Assembly (NCBI GenBank): GCA_016781115.1
Contig: JADDQX010000002.1
Span: forward strand, 1-37,816
Reading direction: 5' to 3'
DNA length: 37,816 bases
Source: Actinomycetota bacterium
Lineage (GTDB): Bacteria > Actinomycetota > CADDZG01 > WHSQ01
Part shown: piece after piece, positions 22,871-30,670 of the stretch
Numbering within the stretch: the stretch's first letter is position 1
Layout: each line of letters starts with the position of its first letter
Notes under the pieces: generated by a model
The model's input: the letters and a program-made list of their open reading frames with translations, nothing else
The model's database searches: none
What the model was told of the DNA's origin: nothing
Made by a program: the position numbers and the translations under genes

Positions 22871-23257
22871 CTACCTCGCCTCCCTCCGGGAGCGGGCCTG
22901 GAGCACCAGCCGCACCCCCGAGGCGATCACGATCGCTCCGAAGAACCGCTGGAGGAGGTCGGCGTCGATCGCGAGCGCGACGTCGGCGCCGGCCTGGACC
23001 GACAGCGCGCCTCCTGCGGCCAGGGCCGCTGCTAATGCAACCTCGACGAAGCCGCGACGGTGGTGGGCGACCGCACCGACGAGCGCGGTGGGCACGATCA
23101 CCGCCAGCGACGTGCCTTGCGCCGCGTGCTGGTCGATCCCGTAGCCGAGGACCATCACCGGAACCATCAGCAAGCCTCCACCGATGCCGAACATCGCAGA
23201 GAAGGCGCCGACGACGAGACCGACCGGGATCAGCCAGAGATATGCGACCTCGATCAC
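22871..23257 (-). CDS. TauE/SafE-type permease, C-terminal half
   Basis: 128 residues from the GTG at 23257, which overlaps the stop of the preceding half-gene as GTGA. About four transmembrane helices begin with the family motif GLVVGAFSAMFGIGGGLLMVP, then QHAAQGTSLAVIVPTALVGAVAHHRRG, the same layout as the first half. Full-length TauE/SafE anion exporters have about 250 residues with two such halves fused. Here each half is its own gene, so the transporter is probably a heterodimer. Substrate (sulfite, sulfonate or an organic anion) unknown. Confidence 0.85.
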   Translation of the reverse strand: MIEVAYLWLIPVGLVVGAFSAMFGIGGGLLMVPVMVLGYGIDQHAAQGTSLAVIVPTALVGAVAHHRRGFVEVALAAALAAGGALSVQAGADVALAIDADLLQRFFGAIVIASGVRLVLQARSRREAR

Positions 23258-23610
23258 GTCAGCACCATGACGAGGCCAACGAGGATCGTGATGACGCCGA
23301 AGGCTGCCTTCAGTCGGGCCTCGTCCGATCCCGCCATCACACGAGCGCCGACGGGAGCCCCGACAAGTGCGCCGACCGCGAGAGGAACGGCCGCTTCCAG
23401 CTCGACCTCTCCTGCCGAGCCGAACGCGGCCGCACCGACACCAGCGATAAGAACGATCGCCGCCAGTGACGTCGCATGGGCTTCGTGCTGCGACGTGCCG
23501 AGCAGCGCCAGGAGGAGCGGAACCATCACGATGCCGCCTCCGACGCCGACCAGGCCGCTTGCGAAGCCGGCGGCAAGCCCGATCAAGAACGCGAGCCCGA
23601 ACCTCTTCAT
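23254..23610 (-). CDS. TauE/SafE-type permease, N-terminal half
   Basis: 118 residues. The first repeat of a TauE/SafE permease: FLIGLAAGFASGLVGVGGGIVMVP (conserved glycine loop), HEAHATSLAAIVLIAGVGAAAFG, and a third segment with GALVGAPVGARVM. Start ATG at 23610. The stop overlaps the second half-gene by four bases, so both halves are made in step. No ribosome site is obvious, and the 71-base gap to the divergent HNH gene should hold its promoter. Confidence 0.85.
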   Translation of the reverse strand: MKRFGLAFLIGLAAGFASGLVGVGGGIVMVPLLLALLGTSQHEAHATSLAAIVLIAGVGAAAFGSAGEVELEAAVPLAVGALVGAPVGARVMAGSDEARLKAAFGVITILVGLVMVLT

Positions 23611-23681
23611 AAAGCCATCGAACCACGCGAGGTGTGAACGATGAAGCCGAACTTGTCGTACCTCGGCCCTAGGTTGAGGTT

Positions 23682-24344
23682 GTGCGACGACCCCTTGTGT
23701 ATGACATCGACCAACACACTTTTCGGGAAGCTGTCGCGAGAAGCCAGTCGCTCCGCGGCATCATCCAGGCCCTGGAACTGCACGATCACACGAATACCTA
23801 CACCCGTCTTCGACGAAGGATCGCGGAGCTGGCTCTAGATACGTCGCACTTCCACCGATACCGCGGTCGCTCCGCCTATTCAGACCAGGAACTTAGAAGC
23901 GCGGTCGCGACCTCGAGATCAATCCGAGAGGCGTTGCTGAAACTCGGTCTCAAGGGCCAGGGTGGCAACTACAGGATCCTCCGTCGGAACGTCCAGCGCC
24001 TGGGGCTAAGCATGTCTCACTTCACCGGGACCGGGTGGCGAAAGGGGTCGACGATCCCCGTGACGCCGGCTCGGCAGTTGTCGGAGGTCCTCGTCGAAAG
24101 GTCGTACGCCTCCACCTATTCCGTCCGAACGCGGTTACTGCGCGACGGGATCAAGGCGTATCGCTGCGAGGTCTGTGGACTGACCGACTGGCGAGGAGCG
24201 TCTATCCCTCTAGAGCTCGATCATGTGAATGGAGTGAACGACGACCACAGACTAGAGAACCTGCGGCTCATCTGCCCGAACTGCCACTCGCAGACCGCGA
24301 CGTACCGCGGACGCAACAGGAGGGCACGGCGCGAGCCGATATAG
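23682..24344 (+). CDS. HNH endonuclease with helix-turn-helix repeats
   Basis: 220 residues from the GTG at 23682. Two related DNA-binding repeats occur at about 12–57 (FREAVARSQSLRGIIQALEL… LALDTSHF) and 69–114 (LRSAVATSRSIREALLKLGL… LGLSMSHF), with a weaker third segment at 128–158. The C-terminal HNH domain has zinc ligands C162, C165, C198 and C201, and catalytic H181, N193 and H202 in LELDHVNG and LENLRLICPNCH. Such free-standing HNH enzymes resemble phage or homing endonucleases and often move. Codon 152 is TTA, rare in GC-rich actinobacteria, but TTA also occurs in malQ and the flavocytochrome here. It ends 17 bases before an unusual tRNA. Confidence 0.88.
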   Translation: MRRPLVYDIDQHTFREAVARSQSLRGIIQALELHDHTNTYTRLRRRIAELALDTSHFHRYRGRSAYSDQELRSAVATSRSIREALLKLGLKGQGGNYRILRRNVQRLGLSMSHFTGTGWRKGSTIPVTPARQLSEVLVERSYASTYSVRTRLLRDGIKAYRCEVCGLTDWRGASIPLELDHVNGVNDDHRLENLRLICPNCHSQTATYRGRNRRARREPI

Positions 24345-24361
24345 GTGGGTATTTTCTAGGT

Positions 24362-24436
24362 GCCCCCGTACTCCAACTGGTAGCAGAGAGCCGGCTTAAA
24401 ACCGGCACAGTGTGGGTTCGAATCCCACCGGGGGCA
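24362..24436 (+). tRNA. tRNA with anticodon UAA, short variable loop
   Basis: A 75-base cloverleaf folds perfectly: acceptor GCCCCCG/CGGGGGC, T stem GTGGG/CCCAC with loop TTCGAAT, anticodon stem GCCGG/CCGGC with the seven-base loop CTTAAAA, giving anticodon UAA (24397–24399), which reads the Leu codon UUA. The D arm has a three-base stem and a long loop like tRNA-Leu/Ser, but the variable region is only five bases (ACAGT), not the long arm that bacterial tRNA-Leu carries. CCA is not encoded. Charging identity is therefore uncertain. Confidence 0.85.
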
Positions 24437-24444
24437 CGCCACGC

Positions 24445-24466
24445 GATCTAGTCACGGCCCTAGATC
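24445..24466. terminator. Inverted repeat between tRNA and SCO1664-like gene
   Basis: GATCTAG (24445–24451) and CTAGATC (24460–24466) are perfect 7-base inverted repeats around 8 bases, and overlap the stop of the minus-strand gene. A convergent-gene terminator is the simplest reading, although there is no T tract. Confidence 0.4.
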
Positions 24467-25173
24467 AGGGGCCAGGGCAGTGGGCGGTCGCTCTGGGGTG
24501 AGGGGAAGCGGTCCTCCACCAGAAGCACCGCGACTCGTTCCAGCGTCACCGCGACCTCCTCGGGAGCGAGCAGTTCCGCCAGGCTCTGCTGCAGCTCTCC
24601 CGGCTCCGAGAGCCGGGCCCCCAGAACCTCGAGCCCTTGCCTGAGGTCGTCACCCAGCGGCTCTTCCGCGTAGCTCCAGATCACCGTGCGCAGCTTCGGC
24701 TCGACGTGGAAGCTCACGCCGTGATCCACCGCCCATAGCTTGCCGTCGGAGTCCTCGATCACGTGGCCGCCCTTGCGATCGGCGTTGTTGATCACGACGT
24801 CGAGCGCGGCGAACCTCCGCAGGTCGTCCGCGCGCTCCTCCATCAACACGAAGTAGTGGCGATCGGGATCGTGCTCGATGAAGAGCTGCAACGACCCCTC
24901 TCCGAGCGGAGCGTCCGGGCGCAACACCGTCGGAGGCACGATCGGCCAGCCCGCGGCGCGAGCAACGAGATACGCCGCCACCTCGCGCCCGGCGAGCGTT
25001 CCCGGCGGGAAATCCCACAGAGGACGCTCGCCGCGCTTGGGCTTGTAGACGGCGAGCACCTCTTCCCCCTCCCGCGTCAGCCTCGCGAGGAAGGTGTAGT
25101 TGGACGAATAAGGAAGGAGACCGAGAACCTCCATGTCCCCGCCGGCCAAGAGGTCGAGGACGTCGACCGTCAT
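24460..25173 (-). CDS. SCO1664-family protein (PI3/4-kinase-like fold)
   Basis: 237 residues. It matches the actinobacterial SCO1664 family (TIGR03843): NYTFLARLTREGEEVLAVYKPKRGERPLWD, LAGREVAAYLVARAAGWPIVPP, the D-rich FAALDVVINNADRKGGH segment, and KLWAVDHGVSFH. The fold is kinase-like, with Lys in AVYKPKRGE and Asp in NNADRK and VDHG as likely active-site residues, but no activity is established to my knowledge. It is the third gene of the conserved trio with DUF3090 and the phosphomutase, only 7 bases after DUF3090. Confidence 0.9.
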   Translation of the reverse strand: MTVDVLDLLAGGDMEVLGLLPYSSNYTFLARLTREGEEVLAVYKPKRGERPLWDFPPGTLAGREVAAYLVARAAGWPIVPPTVLRPDAPLGEGSLQLFIEHDPDRHYFVLMEERADDLRRFAALDVVINNADRKGGHVIEDSDGKLWAVDHGVSFHVEPKLRTVIWSYAEEPLGDDLRQGLEVLGARLSEPGELQQSLAELLAPEEVAVTLERVAVLLVEDRFPSPQSDRPLPWPLI

Positions 25174-25180
25174 GAAGGCG

Positions 25181-25711
25181 CTAGCTCAGGCGGTGGCCGT
25201 TGGAGGCCGGACACTTGTGTCCGTCGGGATCCATCGGAAGACCGCACAGCTGGCACAGCGGCCGCCCCTCGGCTACCACGGCGAGAGCGTGCAGGATGAA
25301 GGCGCGGGCGTGGTCGCGCGCGAGCAGGATCCGAACGGCGAAGTCGTCCACGTCCGGCCCCTCGTCCTCGTCTTCCTCATCCGCGGGAGCGGCAGCCACG
25401 GGCTCCAGTGCCACGACTACCGATTCACCGTCTTCCTCATACGTGAGCCCGATCGTCCCCACCCTCCACTCGGGCTCGATCGGGGCGCTGAGCGAATAGA
25501 GCGGGTCACGCTGCGGCGTCGCGGTAGCTATCTCGTCCGTCGGGTCGATGAGGAGCAGCAGCTCCTTGAGCTTCTCGGCCAGGACCTCAACCTGCCCCTT
25601 TTCCAACTGGTACGTGAGCGTCAACGCCTCGCTCCGACACTGAAGGAAGAAAGTCCGCTCTCCAGGCCGACCGGTGTAGTCGGCGGTGAGGACCTCCGGG
25701 CGAACGTCCAT
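25181..25711 (-). CDS. DUF3090-family protein with C-terminal zinc-ribbon-like motif
   Basis: 176 residues. The family features are PEVLTADYTGRPGERTFFLQ, YQLEKGQVEVLAEKLKELL, an acidic loop (ADEEDEDEGPDVDD), and the C-terminal CQLCGLPMDPDGHKCPASNG, which looks like a zinc ribbon with three Cys and His. Function unknown. Start ATG at 25711 lies directly after the TAG of the phosphomutase, so translation is coupled. The trio DUF3090 – SCO1664-like – phosphomutase is a stable actinobacterial cluster often found near mshC (mycothiol synthesis), which is not in this window. Confidence 0.9.
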   Translation of the reverse strand: MDVRPEVLTADYTGRPGERTFFLQCRSEALTLTYQLEKGQVEVLAEKLKELLLLIDPTDEIATATPQRDPLYSLSAPIEPEWRVGTIGLTYEEDGESVVVALEPVAAAPADEEDEDEGPDVDDFAVRILLARDHARAFILHALAVVAEGRPLCQLCGLPMDPDGHKCPASNGHRLS

Positions 25712-26323
25712 CTAAGCCTTCACCAACCGCGGCATAGGAAGCGCGTTCAACGAGAGCACCTGAGGGCCGTAGTCGCTCACGTTGAGCACCGAGACCGAAG
25801 CTGGGCCGATGAAGATCCGCTGGAACAGGTCTATGTGCAGACCCAGGTAGTGCGCGATCACGAGCTTGATCGTGTCTCCGTGCGAGACGCAACAGATCGC
25901 GTCCCGCGGGTGTTCACCCCGCAGCCGCTCGATCTCGTCCACGGCTCGAGTCTGCACCTCTCGCAGCGTCTCCCCCTCGGGAAAACGCGCGGCAGACGGC
26001 CATCTCTGCACCGTCCCCCACAACTTCGTTCGCATCAGCGACTTCAGCGAGCGGTTGGTCCACTTGCCGTATCGCACCTCGCCGATCGCGTGATTGACCT
26101 TCACGTCCAGATCGTGAACCGCCGCGATCGCTCGGGCGGTCTCGATCGTGCGATCGATGGGGCTGGAGTAGATCGCCCTTAAGGGAACGTCGGCCAGATA
26201 CTGCGCGGCGTTCTCGGCTTGACGCCTCCCCTCGTCTGTCAGGTGCACGCCCTCCATCCAACCCGTGACCCGGTGACCCGTGTGCGAGGTCACGCCGTGG
26301 CGAACGAGATAGAGCGTGGTCAC
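25712..26323 (-). CDS. Histidine phosphatase-family phosphomutase (MSMEG_4193-like)
   Basis: 203 residues from the GTG at 26323, which overlaps the acyl-CoA synthetase stop as GTGA. The histidine phosphatase core is intact: LVRHGVTSHTG with catalytic His, LTDEGRRQAENAA, IYSSPIDRTIETA, GEVRYGKW and CCVSHGDTIKL. The extra features match the actinobacterial MSMEG_4193 subgroup (TIGR03848). It should transfer or remove a phosphate via phospho-His; the substrate is unknown. The neighbour SCO1664-like protein has a kinase-like fold, so a kinase/phosphatase pair is conceivable (inference). Confidence 0.9.
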   Translation of the reverse strand: MTTLYLVRHGVTSHTGHRVTGWMEGVHLTDEGRRQAENAAQYLADVPLRAIYSSPIDRTIETARAIAAVHDLDVKVNHAIGEVRYGKWTNRSLKSLMRTKLWGTVQRWPSAARFPEGETLREVQTRAVDEIERLRGEHPRDAICCVSHGDTIKLVIAHYLGLHIDLFQRIFIGPASVSVLNVSDYGPQVLSLNALPMPRLVKA

Positions 26324-28257
26324 GACAGAGACTTCTGGATCGCGGCGAGCGCGCTCGGGTTCTCCAGAGACGACAGGTCGCCCGGATCCTCTCCGAGCAC
26401 CTGCGCCTTGATGGCTCGCCGGAGGATCTTGGCGGAGCGGGTCTTCGGAAGCTCTTCTACGAAGCGCACCTCTTTGGGCGTGAACGCCTTGCCGAGCTGG
26501 TCGCCGATCGCCTGCTTGACCTCGGCCCTCAGCTCGTCGGACTCGTTCGTGCCGGGGCGAAGGATGCAGAAGCACCACACGACCGTCCCCTTCACCTCAT
26601 CCGGCACGCCCACCGCGGCGCACTCGATGACGGCCGGGTGCTCGACCGCGGCGGATTCGAACTCCGCGGGCCCGATCCTCTTGCCCGCGATGTTCAAGGT
26701 GTCGTCGCTGCGCCCGTGCAGGAACCAGTAGCCGTCCGCGTCGACCGAGGCCCAGTCACCGTGGACCCACACCCCCGGCCATCGTGACCAGTACGCATCG
26801 AGGTAGCGCTGCTTGCTGCCCCAGAAGCCGCGCGTCTGCGCGGGCCACGGCTTGAGGCAGACGAGCTCGCCCACCTCGCCCCGGACGGGCTTCCCGTCCG
26901 CGTCGAACACGTCCATCGTCATGCCCAGCGAGGGTGTGCCCAGCGAGCAGCTCTTGGTCGGGATGACGGGAGCCTGACCCAGGAAGCACGCGCCGACCTC
27001 CGTCCCTCCCGAGAGGTTCATGATCGGGCACCGTCCGCCGCCGACGACGTCCGAGAACCAGCGGTACGGCTCGGGGTTCCACGGCTCCCCGGTGGAGCCG
27101 AGGATGCGGAGTTTGGATAGATCGTGCTTGCGCACCAACTCTTCTCCCGACGGCATGAGCGCGCGGATCAGCGTGGGTGACACGCCGAGGATCGTCACGC
27201 CGTGGCGGGCACAGATATCCCACAGCCGATCGGGCGCGGGATGATTGGGCGCGCCTTCGTACATCAGAACCGCGGCCCCGTTCGCGTGGCCTCCCACGAT
27301 CTCGAGCGGGCCCATGATCCAACCCATGTCGGTCACCCAGTAGAGGACCTCGCCCGGCCGCGCGTCCAACTGGTAACAGACCTCCTGCGCGATCTTGACC
27401 AGGAAGCCGCCGTGCACGTGGACGCTGCCCTTCGGCTTCCCCGTGGTGCCGGAGGTGTAAGCGATCATGTAAGGAGCCTCGGGATCGAGCCGTGCGGGCT
27501 CGCACTCGCTCGACTGCGCGCCGAAAGCTTCGTCCCACGAGACATCGCGCTCGTTCAGCGGGCACTCGTCGTCCGGGAAGCGACGGAAGACCACGACCTT
27601 CTCCACACTCGGAGACTCGGCGATGGCTTCGTCGGCGGTCACCTTCATCGAGACCTTGCCGCCGCGACGCCAGAAGCCGTCCGCCGTGATCACGACCTTC
27701 GCCTTCGCGTCGTTCAAGCGGGTGACGATCGCAGGCGCCCCGAAACCCGAGAAGATCGGCAGGTAGATGGCGCCGATCTTGGCGCAGGCATACGACGCGA
27801 TCGCAGCTTCCGGGATCATCGGCATGTAGATGCCGACGGGATCGCCCTCACCGACGCCGAGCGCCTTCAACCCGTTCGCCGCGCGATCTACCTCTCTGGC
27901 GAGATCGGAGTAGGTGAGGGTCCGGGTCGCGCCCTCTTCTCCCTCCCAGATAATCGCGGGGTGCTCCGCGAGCTCGCCCGCGGCGTGGCGGTCGACGCAG
28001 TTGTAGGTGAGGTTGACGGTGGCTCCGACGAACCAGCGCGGCCACTCCGGCCCTCGCGAATCGTCGAGGATCTCTTCGTAGGGCTCGAAGAAGTGGAGGC
28101 CGAGGTCCTCGATCGCGGCCTCCCAGAACCACTCGGGGTCTTCCTGCGAACGCCGCACCAGCTCGTGATAGTCGTCGATGCCGTGCTTGCGCATGAAGCG
28201 CGTGACGTTCGCCCGCTCGATGTATCCGGAGGTCGGCTCCCACACGAAGTCACTCAT
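26320..28257 (-). CDS. Acyl-CoA synthetase, acetyl/acetoacetyl-CoA synthetase-like
   Basis: 645 residues from the ATG at 28257. ANL-superfamily motifs: N-terminal ACAS segment, ATP loop YTSGTTGKPKGS, LSGGTEVG, adenylate-binding HGDWASVD, hinge GRSDDTLNIAGKRIGPAEFE, and the C-terminal K in KTRSAKILRRAIK, a known acetylation site in the family. It activates a carboxylate to acyl-AMP and then acyl-CoA. The acetate-specific WWQTETG motif of Acs is replaced by NLSGGTEVG, as in acetoacetyl-CoA synthetases, so the acid is probably not simply acetate. It is upstream of and overlaps the phosphomutase. Confidence 0.88.
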   Translation of the reverse strand: MSDFVWEPTSGYIERANVTRFMRKHGIDDYHELVRRSQEDPEWFWEAAIEDLGLHFFEPYEEILDDSRGPEWPRWFVGATVNLTYNCVDRHAAGELAEHPAIIWEGEEGATRTLTYSDLAREVDRAANGLKALGVGEGDPVGIYMPMIPEAAIASYACAKIGAIYLPIFSGFGAPAIVTRLNDAKAKVVITADGFWRRGGKVSMKVTADEAIAESPSVEKVVVFRRFPDDECPLNERDVSWDEAFGAQSSECEPARLDPEAPYMIAYTSGTTGKPKGSVHVHGGFLVKIAQEVCYQLDARPGEVLYWVTDMGWIMGPLEIVGGHANGAAVLMYEGAPNHPAPDRLWDICARHGVTILGVSPTLIRALMPSGEELVRKHDLSKLRILGSTGEPWNPEPYRWFSDVVGGGRCPIMNLSGGTEVGACFLGQAPVIPTKSCSLGTPSLGMTMDVFDADGKPVRGEVGELVCLKPWPAQTRGFWGSKQRYLDAYWSRWPGVWVHGDWASVDADGYWFLHGRSDDTLNIAGKRIGPAEFESAAVEHPAVIECAAVGVPDEVKGTVVWCFCILRPGTNESDELRAEVKQAIGDQLGKAFTPKEVRFVEELPKTRSAKILRRAIKAQVLGEDPGDLSSLENPSALAAIQKSLS

Positions 28258-28346
28258 CAGGGCGAGGCTACCAACGCGTCCGGTCGTGGCGGCAGAGGCG
28301 ACTTCCCCTCGTGGTCTCAGCTCGACGCAACGTGTGGGCAATGAAA

Positions 28347-28376
28347 AGGAGGCGGTCCCGCGAAGAACCGCCTCCT
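28347..28376 (-). terminator. Intrinsic terminator of the cupredoxin gene
   Basis: AGGAGGCGGT (28347–28356) pairs perfectly with ACCGCCTCCT (28367–28376) around a 10-base loop. On the minus strand the stem is followed by TTTTCATT, a classic rho-independent terminator about 65 bases after the stop of the 28441–29640 gene. Nothing else was found in 28258–28440. Confidence 0.8.
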
Positions 28377-28440
28377 CTTCATCCGCGACCGGCGACGCAA
28401 GGTTCGTACGACCACGCGAGCGTCGCCGGATCAGCAGGAC

Positions 28441-29640
28441 CTACTTCACGACCACCCGTCCCGACATGAACCCGCCATGCACCAAGCAGATGTACTTGAA
28501 GCCCTTGTCGCTCGATCTATCTGCCATCTTCACGGTCCAAGGCTGAGCGTCGTACGACGTCTCCTCCGGGAAGATCGGAGTCTTCACTCCGGAGTTCTCG
28601 AGATCCGAGTTGCCGGTGACTCTCCCGTTGCCGGTCTCGTCGACGATCCGCTGGTCGACGTCGAGTTCGAACTGGCTCATGTCCGCACAAGGAGGTTCGG
28701 TCTCGGAGAACGTCGCGGGAAGGTCCGGGGAGGTCCCCTCGTCACCGTCGGGGTCACAGACCGGCATGAACCCGTTCTGCCCCAGCTCCCGAGCCTTGCG
28801 GCCCCCGAACGTAGCGGTGTGCGGCTCGACCTCGTCTTGGAAGTGGTACATGACCCGGGCACCCTTCGGGACCGAGATCTTCTTCGGGTAGAACGCGATC
28901 AGCTCGATCGGGCCGCCGGTCGAACCCGCCCAGATGTCGTAGACCCTCTGGCCAGCCGCGTTGCGGTGGAAGGTGCGCTTCGCGTTCATCTTGCTGTGCA
29001 GAGCCAGCGCGTCCTCGTAGTCCTTCGCCTTCAGAGCAGCGGCGCGTGCATCCAGCTCTTCTTGCGTGGAAGCCGCTTCCTGCGGGCCGACGACCTCAAC
29101 CTTGATGTTCGTGTTGATGTCCGCCGCCGCGACAGAGCTGCCCCACAGCGTCGTCCCGGGCTCGGCCTCGATCGTCACCCACACGCTGAAGTCCGGCTCC
29201 ACGCCCTCCTGCTCCTCGGGGAAAGCGGGCAGGATGGGATCGTTGTTGCGTCCCCACACGCATGGGTTGTCCTTCGTCCCGCACTGCGTCTCCAGGTCCT
29301 CTGCGAGGTTGATCTTCACCGCGTCGGGACCCTCATCGGGATCGTTCTGCAGGAACGAGTAACGCGCCCCGTTCGTCCATACGTTCTCTGCGAAGTAGTC
29401 CTGCGGGTAAACACCCTCTGGAAGCATCGCGAGGTGGTCGCTGAAGTGGATCGTGTCGCCAGAATGCACCTTGATCGATCCGGGATAGATCCGCGCCGAG
29501 AAGCCGGGCACGCCGACCTCGAAGAAGCTCTGCCCGACCTCGATCTCGTAGGTCGTGGCGGCCTTTGCCGAACTCGGTACGAACAAACTGCCTAGCACTG
29601 CCAGCGCGACGAGCGCGCCTGCCCGCTTCCTTCTTTTCAC
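28441..29640 (-). CDS. Secreted two-domain cupredoxin-like protein
   Basis: 399 residues from the GTG at 29640; GGAGGT lies unusually close (about 4 bases). Residues 1–27 are a signal peptide (RRKRAGALVALAVLGSLF, then SSAKA). Two cupredoxin-like domains follow: one at about 30–185, with no complete copper site, and one at about 245–399 with type-1 copper ligands H274 (EPHTATFG), C385, H388 and M392 (CLVHGGFM). Cys pairs C120/C127 and C295/C318 may form disulfides. It is likely an extracellular electron carrier or copper protein. An own terminator follows, so it is probably monocistronic. Confidence 0.85.
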   Translation of the reverse strand: MKRRKRAGALVALAVLGSLFVPSSAKAATTYEIEVGQSFFEVGVPGFSARIYPGSIKVHSGDTIHFSDHLAMLPEGVYPQDYFAENVWTNGARYSFLQNDPDEGPDAVKINLAEDLETQCGTKDNPCVWGRNNDPILPAFPEEQEGVEPDFSVWVTIEAEPGTTLWGSSVAAADINTNIKVEVVGPQEAASTQEELDARAAALKAKDYEDALALHSKMNAKRTFHRNAAGQRVYDIWAGSTGGPIELIAFYPKKISVPKGARVMYHFQDEVEPHTATFGGRKARELGQNGFMPVCDPDGDEGTSPDLPATFSETEPPCADMSQFELDVDQRIVDETGNGRVTGNSDLENSGVKTPIFPEETSYDAQPWTVKMADRSSDKGFKYICLVHGGFMSGRVVVK

Positions 29641-29746
29641 ATGACCTCCTTGGCCTGTTCCACCCGAACGAGAACAGCCTCGCCCTCGACCGTCTCGGAA
29701 TAGTTACGGGATCAGAGGGCGCGGCGCCAGGGGGTTGGACGAATTC

Positions 29747-29760
29747 GAACCAAATGGTTC
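29747..29760. promoter_or_regulatory. Short inverted repeat at the end of ppx
   Basis: GAACCA-AA-TGGTTC is a 6-base perfect inverted repeat at the ppx stop, about 105 bases upstream of the cupredoxin start. It resembles an operator half-site pair but has no LexA spacing (N6 between GAAC and GTTC). Could be chance. Confidence 0.2.
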
Positions 29761-30670
29761 ACTCGTCGAGCAGTTGGATGACCAATCCGTCCAAGATGTC
29801 CTTTTCGGAGGTCAGGACCTCGGGCGCGTCGAAGGCCTCCATCACGCACAGCAGGATCTCGGCCCCCGCGATGATCACGTCTGCGCGGCCCGGCTCGAGT
29901 CCCTTGACGCGTTTCCGTTGCGCGTAAGTGAGTGACGCGAGGCGGCGCGCCAACATGCGGACGTCGCCGTGTGAGAGAACCGCGTGGTGCGTCACGTCGG
30001 GGTCGTAGACCGGGATCCCCGCCTTGAGAGCCGCTAGCTGAGTAACGGTTCCGGCAACGCCCACGAGGCGAGCTCCGGCAGGCACCTCGAGATCGTCCAC
30101 GACTGCGTCGATCTCTCCCCGCACCTCCTCGCGCAGCGCCTCTAGCTCGTCGGGTGCCGGCGGATCCCAGTGCAGGTGCTTCTCCAGCATCCGCACGCAC
30201 CCGATGTTCAACGAAACCAACCTCTCCGGCTGGGTCTCGCCCACTATGAACTCGGTAGATCCGCCGCCGATGTCGACGACGAGAACGGGCCCAGAGTCGG
30301 GGAGGTCGGACAGCGCGCCGAGGAAGGTCGCGGCGGCCTCCGCCTCACCGGACAGAAGCTCCGCCTCGGTTCCGGTGAGATGCCGCACGCCGTCAAAGAA
30401 CTCATCCCGGTTGTGCGCGTCTCTGACCGCCGAGGTGCCCGTGACGCGTAGCTTGTTCACGCCCAGCTCGCCGCATGTTGCGGCGTAATCGGCGATGGTT
30501 GCGAGCGTCCTCTGGAGAGCTTCCGGAGCGATCACCCGGCGCTCGTCCACGCCCTGCCCGAGGCGAGTGATGACCATCCGCCGCTCCACGGAGCGGAAAC
30601 CCTCTGCCAAGCCCTCCGCGACCAAGAGACGGGTCGAGTTGGTGCCGACGTCGATCGCGGCGACCCTCAT
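29759..30670 (-). CDS. ppx: Exopolyphosphatase/GppA-family phosphatase
   Basis: 303 residues, the short two-domain form of the family. ASKHA motifs: AAIDVGTNSTRLLV (phosphate 1), GTSAVRDAHNRDEF, VVDIGGGSTEFIVG (phosphate 2) and VGVAGTVTQLAAL (adenosine/phosphate loop), then the C-terminal ADVIIAGAEILL. It degrades polyphosphate or pppGpp in the cytoplasm; the two activities cannot be separated from sequence. Start ATG at 30670 overlaps the DUF501 stop as ATGA. The order eno – ftsB – DUF501 – ppx is conserved in actinobacteria (Rv1023–Rv1026). Confidence 0.92.
   Translation of the reverse strand: MRVAAIDVGTNSTRLLVAEGLAEGFRSVERRMVITRLGQGVDERRVIAPEALQRTLATIADYAATCGELGVNKLRVTGTSAVRDAHNRDEFFDGVRHLTGTEAELLSGEAEAAATFLGALSDLPDSGPVLVVDIGGGSTEFIVGETQPERLVSLNIGCVRMLEKHLHWDPPAPDELEALREEVRGEIDAVVDDLEVPAGARLVGVAGTVTQLAALKAGIPVYDPDVTHHAVLSHGDVRMLARRLASLTYAQRKRVKGLEPGRADVIIAGAEILLCVMEAFDAPEVLTSEKDILDGLVIQLLDE

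Noticed and set aside
24135..24137. A bldA-like regulatory pair: UUA codon in the HNH gene and the neighbouring tRNA(UAA)
   Set aside because: UUA also occurs in malQ (codon 167) and the flavocytochrome (codon 236), so the codon is not specific to the HNH gene. The tRNA also lacks the bldA-type long variable arm.
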